A DNA stretch of 64,000 bases from Mongoliimonas terrestris (GTDB lineage: Bacteria; Pseudomonadota; Alphaproteobacteria; Rhizobiales; Pleomorphomonadaceae): the NCBI RefSeq assembly GCF_001927285.1, contig NZ_MSIG01000001.1:496001-560000 (forward strand), written 5' to 3'. A program made the translations under genes and the position numbers. The notes beneath the pieces are model-generated. The model was not told the origin of the DNA. It saw nothing but the letters and a program-made list of their open reading frames with translations, and made no database searches. Of the stretch, positions 1 to 7,150 are shown in pieces (position 1 is the stretch's first letter; each line of letters opens with the position of its first letter).

Positions 1-577
1 CCGGCTCGGCGAAGATGGCCATGTTGATGGGCACTTGGGAATCGCGGAGAAAGGCGGCATCCATGTCCGACGTGTCGCCAGCAAAGCCGATCTTGAACGT
101 CTCCAGATTGACGAAGCCGAACCCGTCCTCGCCAGTCTCGATCACGAACTCCGGCGGCGGCGGGATCTCGGCGAACTGGTCGCCCGTGGATTCGCCCACG
201 TCCGGCGCGAGGGCCGAGACATAGACGAGCCCTGCCACCTTGGGGTCCGCACCCGCCACGGTGATCACGGTCCCGCCATAGGAGTGGCCGACGAGGATCG
301 TCGGGCCGTCCTGCCGGTCGAGGATGCGCCGGGTGGCGGCCACGTCGTCCGAGAGCGAGGTGAGCGGGTTCTGCACGATGCTGACGCGGTACCCGCGCTT
401 GGTGAGAATGTCATAGACTCCGCGCCAGCCGGACCCGTCCGCAAAGGCGCCGTGCACGAGCACGACATTCCTGACGGCCTGATCCGGCGGGATGCTCTCC
501 TGCGCCTGAGATCCGGTGACGGCGATGCCTGCCGCAGCGGCGGCAGCCGTCACGAGGGTGCTGATCCTGGTGGTCAT
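1..577 (-). CDS. Exported alpha/beta hydrolase, 3' end outside window
   Basis: This is a partial gene that reads leftwards off the window; about 192 N-terminal residues are visible. The protein starts MTTRISTLVTAAAAAAG, a short hydrophobic leader consistent with a signal peptide. Next come the strand/oxyanion motif VVLVHGAFADGSGW and the nucleophile elbow GHSYGGT, whose Ser is the catalytic serine of the fold. The acid and histidine of the triad lie beyond the edge or cannot be assigned. The fold and nucleophile are seen directly; the substrate is unknown. The sequence resembles the esterase/EstC-like hydrolases often annotated in soil alphaproteobacteria. No operon partner is visible upstream. 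Confidence 0.8.
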   Translation of the reverse strand, partial: MTTRISTLVTAAAAAAGIAVTGSQAQESIPPDQAVRNVVLVHGAFADGSGWRGVYDILTKRGYRVSIVQNPLTSLSDDVAATRRILDRQDGPTILVGHSYGGTVITVAGADPKVAGLVYVSALAPDVGESTGDQFAEIPPPPEFVIETGEDGFGFVNLETFKIGFAGDTSDMDAAFLRDSQVPINMAIFAEP

Positions 578-1099
578 GGTGCTGCTCCTATGTTGCGTCT
601 GGTGTCCGAGAGGGGGGCCAGACAGGCGCTTCGGGGAGGCCGCATGCGCTTCCGACCCATTCCAAGCGTAGCCGGGAACCTCGGAGGGGTGCTTTCATAG
701 TGAAGGGCCGAAACGGAAGGAAATCTAACCTCCAGGCAAAAAGGATGCCTACATGCATCATGAAAACGGCAGTATGCGGTAGATTCTTTCAACCATCATT
801 CCGGTTTGGTCGGCTGCAGTGGGACCGGTCATGCCGCGATGGGGCTCATGACGAGCCAGCAAGGTATCGCTGCCGCTTGGCGAGCCGCTTATCACCAGCC
901 TGTCGGACACCGTTGCGGGCCTTGCGGCGGAGGATCCGAAGACTTGGCGGCGGATCGAACAGGCCGTCGTCCGGCTGGTCCGCGGCGCCTACAGGACGGC
1001 CTGACCGAGCCGGGGATCGGGATCCGCCTCGCGGGCGATGCGGACCGGTCGCCGGTCTAGCGATGATGCGAAGGGGAAAGCCGCGTCCAAGCCGGGATC
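578..1099. other. Gene-poor interval with one possible gene remnant
   Basis: No convincing complete gene is present between the hydrolase start and the end of the TetR gene. One plus-strand frame ending at the stop codon at 1002-1004 reads naturally for about 42 residues (LGEPLITSLSDTVAGLAAED, then KTWRRIEQAVVRLVRGAYRTA). It has no ATG, GTG or TTG start before the in-frame stop upstream, so it may be the tail of a decayed gene. The rest is unassigned. Confidence 0.4.
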
Positions 1100-1708
1100 T
1101 CAGCCACGCCCGGAAGCACGCGGCTCCGCCAGGAGCCCCGATGCCAGCAGGCGGAACGCCTCGAGGGCCTTGGGCAGGCGCGCCTCGGGGCTGTCCGCGG
1201 CCGCCACCCAGAGCGCGGCGTTGAGGGCGGCGCCGCTGAGGAGCCGGGCGGCCGCTTCCGTGTCCACGGGCTTCAGCACGCCCGCGCCGACGAGCCGCTC
1301 CACCGTCCGCAGGGTCTCGGCCAGGCACGCGCTCTGGCTTGGCCACATGGACGGGTCCCCGAGCACCGCCGGCCCGTCGCGAAGAACGATCCGCTGCACC
1401 TCCGGGTCGAGCGCCATCTCGATATAGGCCGCGCCTTCGGAAAGGAGCGCGTCCCAGCCGCTGCCCGCACGGGCGCCGCTCGTCTTGGCGCGCGCCGCCA
1501 TCTCGCCATCGATCTGGTTCACCACGGCGGCGAACAGACCGCGCTTGTCGCCGAAGCTGTGGTAGAGCGCGCCCCGAGTGAGCCCGGCGGCGGCCGTGAA
1601 GTCGTCCATGGAGGCATCGGCGAACCCCTTGTCCGCGAAGGCGATGCGCGCGGCGCGGAGGAGCCGGGCACGGTTCTCCTCCATGGTCTCTTTGCGGCTC
1701 TTGGCCAT
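1100..1708 (-). CDS. TetR/AcrR family transcriptional regulator
   Basis: This is a 202-residue one-component repressor. The N-terminal TetR helix-turn-helix is clear (residues about 10-55: ENRARLLRAARIAFADKGF, followed by AAGLTRGALYHSFGDKRGLF). The C-terminal ligand-binding part is helical and not diagnostic. I start it at the ATG at 1706-1708 (MAKSRKE). A longer in-frame start at 1753 would lie inside the inverted-repeat operator and has no better ribosome binding site. It is divergent from the RidA gene at 1878, and two CATACG/CGTATG-type palindromes lie between them, so autoregulation and control of the RidA gene are likely. The inducer is unknown. Confidence 0.88.
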   Translation of the reverse strand: MAKSRKETMEENRARLLRAARIAFADKGFADASMDDFTAAAGLTRGALYHSFGDKRGLFAAVVNQIDGEMAARAKTSGARAGSGWDALLSEGAAYIEMALDPEVQRIVLRDGPAVLGDPSMWPSQSACLAETLRTVERLVGAGVLKPVDTEAAARLLSGAALNAALWVAAADSPEARLPKALEAFRLLASGLLAEPRASGRG

Positions 1709-1748
1709 GGTGAAGGCCGACCTTTCGCCTACGGCACGTCTACGGATT

Positions 1749-1767
1749 GACATACGGAGCGTATGTC
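1749..1767. promoter_or_regulatory. Probable TetR operator 1 (perfect inverted repeat)
   Basis: GACATACGGAGCGTATGTC is a perfect 8-bp inverted repeat around a 3-bp centre, placed between the TetR gene and the divergent RidA gene. Geometry and position are typical of a TetR-family operator. Confidence 0.7.
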
Positions 1768-1777
1768 ATAGGTTCGC

Positions 1778-1790
1778 ATACGTCACGTAT
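1778..1790. promoter_or_regulatory. Probable TetR operator 2 (shorter inverted repeat)
   Basis: ATACGTCACGTAT has the same ATACG/CGTAT arms and 3-bp centre as the stronger site centred 26 bp to the left. It is therefore probably a second, weaker site for the same dimer, closer to the RidA gene. Confidence 0.5.
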
Positions 1791-1877
1791 ATCGAAACTC
1801 GTGGCGCCTTGTGAAGCCGAAAAGGCGGACGGCCATCACGCCGAGGCCCGACATCCCGCCAGCCAGGACACCCTCCC

Positions 1878-2273
1878 ATGAGCAAACGCGACGCCGTCTT
1901 CCCCGAGCACCGGCATGCCCTCTACGAGGCGCACGGCTATTCCGCGGCGATCCGCTCCGGTGATCTCCTGTTCGTGTCGGGACAGGTCGGCAGCCTCCCG
2001 GACGGGAGCCCCGAGCCGGACTTCGGCCGCCAGGTCGAGCGCGCCTTCGACAACCTCGGCGCCACGCTCGCCGCCGCCGGCTGCGGCTTCGACGACATCG
2101 TCGATGTGACGTCCTTCCATACGGATCCGGAGGCGCAGCTTACAACCGTCATGGCCGTCAAGGCCCGGATCTTCGATCGGCCGCCCTATCCCGCCTGGAC
2201 CGCCGTGGGTGTGACCTGGCTGGCCGGCTTCGCTTTCGAGATCAAGGTCGTCGCCCGGATCCCGCAGGCCTAG
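1878..2273 (+). CDS. RidA/YjgF family protein
   Basis: A 131-residue protein with the complete RidA fold. Visible family blocks are SGDLLFVSGQVG, the central NLGATLAAAGCGFDDIVDVTSF and the C-terminal PPYPAWTAVGVTWLAGFAFEIKVVA. RidA proteins deaminate reactive enamine/imine intermediates, and some subfamilies serve catabolic pathways. The PAWTAVGV segment differs from the canonical housekeeping form, which has an Arg in the R-x-(T/C) active-site motif that I do not see here. This is therefore more likely a specialised subfamily member. It is divergent from a TetR regulator, and two operators precede it. Its length is normal for the family. Confidence 0.88.
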   Translation: MSKRDAVFPEHRHALYEAHGYSAAIRSGDLLFVSGQVGSLPDGSPEPDFGRQVERAFDNLGATLAAAGCGFDDIVDVTSFHTDPEAQLTTVMAVKARIFDRPPYPAWTAVGVTWLAGFAFEIKVVARIPQA

Positions 2274-2325
2274 GCGGCGACTGGCGTCCGCGCAGGGACC
2301 TGCGGCCCGGCCGCCCCGGATGCGC

Positions 2326-3078
2326 TCATCGCGCACCCTCTCTGGTCTTCGCCCTGCGCCGGCGCGTCACCATGTTGAGCACCTCCACCAGGGCCGAGAA
2401 GGCCATGGCGCTGTAGATGTAGCCCTTCGGCACGTGGAAGCCGAAGCCTTCGGCGATCAGGGTCGTGCCGATCATCAGCAGGAAGCCGAGGGCGAGCATC
2501 ACCACCGTGGGGTTCTTCTCGATGAAGTGCGCCAGCGGATCGGCGGCGATCAGCATCACGGTCACGGCCACCACCACGGCGATCACCATCACGGGCAGAT
2601 GGTCGGTCATGCCGACCGCCGTGATGATGCTGTCGATCGAGAACACCAGGTCGAGGATCAGGATCTGCACGATGGCGGCGTTGAACGAGATGGAAGCGAC
2701 GCCGCCGACCGGAGCCTCGTCCGCTTCGGTGTCCGGATCCACGTTGTGGTGGATCTCCCGGGTCGCCTTCCAGACCAGGAAGAGGCCGCCCGCGATCAGG
2801 ATGAGGTCCTTCCACGAGAAGGGATGATCGAAGGCGGTGAAGATCGGCTCGGTGAGCTGGACGATGAAGGCGACCGTGCCGAGGAGGCCGAGCCGGAGGA
2901 TGAGGGCAAGGCCGATGCCCACCCGGCGGGCGAGCGACCGCCGCTCCGGCGGCAGCTTGTTGGTCAGGATGGAGATGAAGATCAGGTTGTCGATGCCGAG
3001 CACCACCTCCATCACGATCAGCGTCGCCAGAGCCACCCAGACCGTCGGGTCCGCGGCAAGGTCCATCCATCCGTCCAT
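2326..3078 (-). CDS. TerC family integral membrane protein
   Basis: A 250-residue, multi-spanning membrane protein. The two acidic membrane motifs of the TerC family are present ([16 protein letters not shown] near residue 20 and [21 protein letters not shown] near 125). TerC-type proteins are linked to metal (Mn2+) homeostasis or tellurite resistance. I use the ATG at 3076-3078 ([10 protein letters not shown]) because a GGGGAAGA stretch lies just upstream. A start 81 bp further upstream adds a non-membrane basic segment. The C-terminal [12 protein letters not shown] tail is basic and cytoplasmic. It stands alone, convergent with the RidA gene. Confidence 0.9.
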   Translation of the reverse strand: MDGWMDLAADPTVWVALATLIVMEVVLGIDNLIFISILTNKLPPERRSLARRVGIGLALILRLGLLGTVAFIVQLTEPIFTAFDHPFSWKDLILIAGGLFLVWKATREIHHNVDPDTEADEAPVGGVASISFNAAIVQILILDLVFSIDSIITAVGMTDHLPVMVIAVVVAVTVMLIAADPLAHFIEKNPTVVMLALGFLLMIGTTLIAEGFGFHVPKGYIYSAMAFSALVEVLNMVTRRRRAKTREGAR

Positions 3079-3265
3079 GTGGTCTTCCCCGCTCCGGGCG
3101 ATCCGACGGAGTGCCGCCTCGCCACGCTCGCCCCTCCTGAATGAGGAGGCCGAGGTCAAGGTTCCGACCGTCCGCCGTTTCCAAGAGCCGCCGCCGGGGA
3201 CGGCTCCGCTACAGAGGCCGCCGTCCGGCCCTGCGGCGGCCGCAAGAACGGGGCCGGCGGCAGCC

Positions 3266-3291
3266 GGAACCCGGCCGGCGCTTCAGGGGTT
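3266..3291 (+). promoter_or_regulatory. Candidate EcfG-type (general stress) promoter
   Basis: GGAAC at 3266-3270 is followed after 17 bp by GGTT at 3288-3291. This fits the GGAAC-N18/19-TT pattern known for alphaproteobacterial EcfG/RpoE2 promoters, except that the usual C of CGTT is G. It lies 73 bp upstream of the phasin-like gene start. Confidence 0.35.
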
Positions 3292-3364
3292 CTCGGTCAT
3301 GCTGCAGGGCAGCACGCGCCACCGGCTCAAGCCGGCCGGCACCGCTTTCGATCGGAGACTGATC

Positions 3365-3934
3365 ATGCCCACGTCCAAGCCGCCCCGGATCCTGCTCGGA
3401 CACGAGATCGATGCGTCCGCAACCGGCACCCCGGAAGGTGCCGCCGCCGCTGCCGAGGCTCGCCTGCCCGACGCGCTTCCGGACGGAGATACCGCCGCCG
3501 ATCAGCGGCTGGCGCTGGTGGACCCGGCCGTGGCCTTCATGCCCGCGCTGTCGGCCACGGATGGCGTCCGCGACCACATCGCCCCGGACCTCCCCGCCGC
3601 CCCCCTGCCGGATAGGGTGCCCGAGCCTGCCGCCGTGACGCCGGGCGCTCCGGCCTTCGCCAGCGCCCTGCCGGGCTTCGGCGGACCCTTGGCGATGGGC
3701 GAAGCGGGCCGGCTTTGGGGCGCCTTCGCCTATCGGCAGATGGCCCGGGCCCTGGAGGGCATCGTGGAAGGGACCCGCTGCCGCACGCCCGGCGACGTAA
3801 TGGGGCTACACCAGCGCCTGATTCAGGAGACGCTGCAGGACTGCACCACGTTCGGGATCGATCTCGCGACCGTTCCGATGCGGTCGATGACGGCGCCGAC
3901 CACCGTCTGCGCGCCGGTCCCGTCGGCCGCCTGA
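3365..3934 (+). CDS. Phasin-like protein
   Basis: A 189-residue soluble protein. Residues about 1-115 are Ala/Pro-rich and of low complexity. The C-terminal 70 residues (GRLWGAFAYRQMARALEGIV and GDVMGLHQRLIQETLQDCTT) have the amphipathic pattern and the 'R-C-x-T-P-x-D/E...Q' layout of phasin-2 domains, which coat polyhydroxyalkanoate granules or act as stress-linked proteins. The match is by pattern only and weak. The start is the ATG at 3365-3367; longer frames run into the antisense of the TerC gene. A candidate stress promoter precedes it, consistent with a stress-induced phasin. An alternative is an unrelated hypothetical protein. Confidence 0.55.
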   Translation: MPTSKPPRILLGHEIDASATGTPEGAAAAAEARLPDALPDGDTAADQRLALVDPAVAFMPALSATDGVRDHIAPDLPAAPLPDRVPEPAAVTPGAPAFASALPGFGGPLAMGEAGRLWGAFAYRQMARALEGIVEGTRCRTPGDVMGLHQRLIQETLQDCTTFGIDLATVPMRSMTAPTTVCAPVPSAA

Positions 3935-4065
3935 CGGATCGGCTGCCGCCTCGGCGGGCTCCGGATCGTCCTCTCGTGTCGCTGCCGGAGCCGGCGGCGA
4001 CCCATGCGGTGCCGGGATCGGCGCGCGCGCCCCCGCATGGCGGGGGACCCAGCGGAGCACCCTCG

Positions 4066-5037
4066 ATGACCCTCAGCCCCCGAACCCGCTACCTTCTCGC
4101 AGCCGCTGCCGTGGCCGCCGCCTCCGCCCTCGTGGTCCGGGCGGCGGCGCGGCGCGCTGAAAGACGCCACCCGCCGGCCGGCCGCTTCCTGGAGGTGGAC
4201 GGCGTGCGGCTTCACTACACGGTGGAGGGGGACGGGCCGCCGCTGGTTCTCTTCCACGGCAACGGCAGCATGATCGCCGACTTCGCCGCCAGCCCCCTGG
4301 TGCGGGAAGCGGCGCTGCGCTGGCGCGTCTATGTCTTAGACCGGCCCGGCTACGGCTACTCCAGCCGGCCGCGCGGACGGCGTTTCACGCCGGAGGCCCA
4401 GGCCGATCTCTTCGCCAAGGCGTTCGCGGCGCTCGGGCTGAAGCAGCCCCTGGTGCTCGGTCATTCCTATGGGGCGCTGGTCGCCGCGGCTCTCGGCATC
4501 CGCCATCCGGACGCGGTGCGGGCGCTGGTGCTGGTGTCCGGTGCCTATTTCCCGACGCCGCGCCCTGAAGCGATCATGTTCGGCCTGCCCGCCGTACCGG
4601 TCCTCGGCGACCTTCTGCGCCACACGGTGTCACCCCTGGTCGGCCGTCTGATCTGGCCCGCGTTGATGCGGGTGATCTTCGGCCCGCGGCCCGAGCCGGA
4701 AAGCTTTCGCGTCGGCTTCTCGAAAGGGCTTGCGCTCCGGCCCGGTGCCCTTCGGGCCAGCGCGGCGGAAACGCTGAACCTGGTGCCCGCCGCTGCCGCG
4801 CTCGCCTCGCGTTACAAAGCCCTGAGGATGCCGGTGGTGCTCGTCGCCGGTGCCGACGACCGGATGGTGGACACCACGACGCACTCGGGCGGCCTTCACC
4901 GTCTGGTGCCGGGCAGCCGGCTCGTGGTTCTGCCGGGCTTCGGCCACATGGTCCACCACGGCGCGTCGGCGGCCGTCGCCGCGGCGGTTCTGGAAGCCGA
5001 GCGCCTCGCCGACGACCAGCGCGCGGCCGCCGCGTGA
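4066..5037 (+). CDS. Membrane-anchored alpha/beta hydrolase
   Basis: A 323-residue hydrolase. An N-terminal hydrophobic helix (YLLAAAAVAAASALVV) probably anchors it in the membrane. The catalytic domain shows the oxyanion motif LVLFHGNGSM, the nucleophile elbow GHSYGALVAAALG (Ser), the acidic strand VVLVAGADDRMV and the final histidine in GFGHMVHHG. The triad is therefore complete. The fold is that of haloalkane-dehalogenase/epoxide-hydrolase/lipase-like proteins; the substrate cannot be told. The start is the ATG at 4066-4068 (MTLSPRTRY); longer versions overlap the phasin-like gene in another frame. Confidence 0.88.
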   Translation: MTLSPRTRYLLAAAAVAAASALVVRAAARRAERRHPPAGRFLEVDGVRLHYTVEGDGPPLVLFHGNGSMIADFAASPLVREAALRWRVYVLDRPGYGYSSRPRGRRFTPEAQADLFAKAFAALGLKQPLVLGHSYGALVAAALGIRHPDAVRALVLVSGAYFPTPRPEAIMFGLPAVPVLGDLLRHTVSPLVGRLIWPALMRVIFGPRPEPESFRVGFSKGLALRPGALRASAAETLNLVPAAAALASRYKALRMPVVLVAGADDRMVDTTTHSGGLHRLVPGSRLVVLPGFGHMVHHGASAAVAAAVLEAERLADDQRAAAA

Positions 5038-5055
5038 GCTTTCGCCGGTTTTTGC

Positions 5056-7062
5056 CTATTGGGCCGTGAGTTCGAGCCTGAGCAAGTCGGGGAGATCCTG
5101 CGGCGCGGTCTCCAGCTTGTCGCGGATGGCCTCCAGGGCCACAGGTTCGCTGCGGCCCGACATGAGGCGGAGGGTCGAGGGGTTGTTGATGAAGCTGGCA
5201 AGGGCGAAGGCGAAGCGGCTGCGGGTGATCTTGTCCGGAATGGATTCGAACACGAAGGGAACGGTGCTGATGATGCGCTCCTTCAACGTGCGCGAATCAA
5301 GGCCGGCATCGGCGGCGATGCTGTCGATGATCGCCACCGTGAGACCCTTGTCGGTGTAGAGGAGGGAGAGGTTGCGCAGGCCCGGCCGGACCTCCCCGAC
5401 CATGCCGGCATAGTCCTCCAGGAGCCCTCGCGGGATGCCCGTGAGAACGGCGCCGATCGCCAGATCGCCGAACCCGTCCACCCGGAACTCCGTCCCGTCG
5501 ATGGAGATCTCCTCCTGCACGTCCTGCCAGGAAAGATTGAGCGTGGCCGACGCGGTCAGCGCGTCCCGGCCGGATGCGGTGAGAACCGACCGCAGGCCGT
5601 CCGGCAGCAGGGTTGGCCAGAGGCTGAGCCGGCCGACGGATGCGCGGAAGATGGTGGGGAAGTTGCCGACCGGATAGCGCATGCTGAGGTCGGCGTCGGC
5701 GAGATCGAAACCCGGTCCGGTCGGCCCCTCGGAGGCCAGACGGCCCACCACGAGCTTTTCCACCTTGAACCCGGAGTAGAGGATCTGGCCGTCGCCGGCG
5801 GGTTCCGTGCTGTTGCCGAAGTCCACGTCGTCGGCCTGGAAGCGTTCCAGGGTCAGCTTGGTCCCTGGTTCGTCGACGACCACACGGGCGACCGCCAGGC
5901 TGTCGAAACCCGTGTAGGCAAGCCCCTTCAGGGCCATGTCCGAGGCCACGATGGTGCCGACGCTGCCCTTGAACGTCATCGTGGCAAGGTCGGCGCTCTC
6001 AAGCGCCAGGTCGCGAAAGCGAACCGGAATGTTCAGCCGGTCCGCAAGGCTGGCGGCGCCGGCATCTCCGGAAAGACGTGGCTTGTGCGCAAGGGCGTTG
6101 AGACGGATCCTGTCGAGGCGGGTCGAACTGTCGCCGATCTCCTGCTCCACGCCCTCGATCTCGGCCTTGGCGACGAGCACCCCCGACTTGGCCCGGTCGA
6201 CGGGCACCGGCGCCCCGTCGGCGAGCCGCTGCAGGAGATCCACGTCGAACCCCTGGAGCGTCACCCGGTCGATGCCGGTCTGCGTGCCGTCGGGCGTCCG
6301 ATGGGTCAGCGCCTCGGCCACAAGGCTCTGGACCACCCGCCTCACGACACCGGACGTCGCGACGGTGCGGGCGCCGACGGTCATGCCGACCGCCTCGGCG
6401 GCGAGCCCCTCGATCCGAGCCTCCGACCAGCCGATGTCGACACCGGGATGTCGGCTGATCGGCGCGCCGGGCAGGGCGGCGTCGAGCCGAAATCCGGTCA
6501 GGCTTCGGAAGTCCGCGCGGGCGATCGCGATGGAGACGGGCTGCCCGGCGGCCGTGCCGCGGAGAGCCGCGTTGCTGAGCGCAAGGTCGAGCCGGCTGGC
6601 CGCCGCGCCGGAGCCGGGCTTCACGTCGATCGCCTCAACCGTCACAACAAGGCTGCGCGCCGGTCTTTGCGGATCCTCCCAGCGGAGCATGACGGACCCG
6701 AGGCCGAGCGTTCCGTCCGGCTGCCGTTCGGATCGGCCGACCGTGAGGGAGGGGGTCTGCCGCAGCAGGGCGTCCACATCGGTCAACAGGGTCAGCAGCG
6801 GATCGGTCGGCTCAGGGGCGGTGGTCTGAGGATCAGTCGGCTGAGGCGCTGTGGGAGCGACGACGGGCTGCGCGGCCGGGCTCTGGGACGGCGTCTGGGC
6901 GAGGGCGGACTGCACCGGCGCGAGGCCGACGAGCGCCGAGATCGCCAGAACGGACGCACCCGCCCGGACGGAGCGGGCCAGCACACGCGCTCTCCGGCTG
7001 GCGGACGCCGAGGTGGCGGCTTGGCGACGGCCGTGAAGCGGGGGCACCAGGATCGATCGCAT
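5056..7062 (-). CDS. Large exported protein of unknown function, downstream of BY-kinase
   Basis: A 668-residue protein that I do not recognise. It begins with a basic segment and a hydrophobic stretch ending in QSALAQT, a convincing signal peptide, followed by a Pro/Gln/Thr-rich linker. The rest is a long, repetitive beta-type sequence without cysteines or catalytic motifs (blocks such as VVTVEAIDVKPGSG, VTLQGFDVDLLQRLADG, IDGTEFRVDGFGDLAIG), reminiscent of AsmA-like or lipid-transfer beta proteins. No homology can be claimed. I chose the ATG at 7060-7062 (MRSILVPPLHG) because AAGGAG lies upstream and the signal peptide follows. It is 88 bp downstream of the polysaccharide co-polymerase gene on the same strand and is likely co-transcribed with it. 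Confidence 0.8.
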   Translation of the reverse strand: MRSILVPPLHGRRQAATSASASRRARVLARSVRAGASVLAISALVGLAPVQSALAQTPSQSPAAQPVVAPTAPQPTDPQTTAPEPTDPLLTLLTDVDALLRQTPSLTVGRSERQPDGTLGLGSVMLRWEDPQRPARSLVVTVEAIDVKPGSGAAASRLDLALSNAALRGTAAGQPVSIAIARADFRSLTGFRLDAALPGAPISRHPGVDIGWSEARIEGLAAEAVGMTVGARTVATSGVVRRVVQSLVAEALTHRTPDGTQTGIDRVTLQGFDVDLLQRLADGAPVPVDRAKSGVLVAKAEIEGVEQEIGDSSTRLDRIRLNALAHKPRLSGDAGAASLADRLNIPVRFRDLALESADLATMTFKGSVGTIVASDMALKGLAYTGFDSLAVARVVVDEPGTKLTLERFQADDVDFGNSTEPAGDGQILYSGFKVEKLVVGRLASEGPTGPGFDLADADLSMRYPVGNFPTIFRASVGRLSLWPTLLPDGLRSVLTASGRDALTASATLNLSWQDVQEEISIDGTEFRVDGFGDLAIGAVLTGIPRGLLEDYAGMVGEVRPGLRNLSLLYTDKGLTVAIIDSIAADAGLDSRTLKERIISTVPFVFESIPDKITRSRFAFALASFINNPSTLRLMSGRSEPVALEAIRDKLETAPQDLPDLLRLELTAQ

Positions 7063-7080
7063 GAAAATGAACAGCTCCTT

Positions 7081-7125
7081 GAACCGGTGATCGGCGAACC
7101 ATCGATCGGGGAACCATCGATCGGG
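7081..7125. repeat. Three tandem 15-bp repeats between two genes
   Basis: The unit GAACCATCGATCGGG occurs twice exactly (7096-7110 and 7111-7125) and once degenerate (7081-7095). It contains ATCGAT palindromes. It lies 19 bp upstream of the exported-protein start, in the intergenic gap after the kinase gene. Confidence 0.85.
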
Positions 7126-7150
7126 CGAGCCCCGCGGGGGTGCGGGCTCG

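Noticed and set aside
806..1060. 84-codon plus-strand frame in the first intergenic region
   Set aside because: Composition is poor and another frame over the same bases reads more naturally but lacks a start; no gene is supported.
1709..1753. Longer start for the TetR regulator
   Set aside because: The ATG lies inside the inverted-repeat operator, and the added 15 residues are not family sequence.
3140..3165. EcfG-like motif (GGAAC-N17-CATT, minus strand) before the TerC gene
   Set aside because: The -10 lacks the G of GTT and there is no independent link of TerC to stress control; left out as chance.
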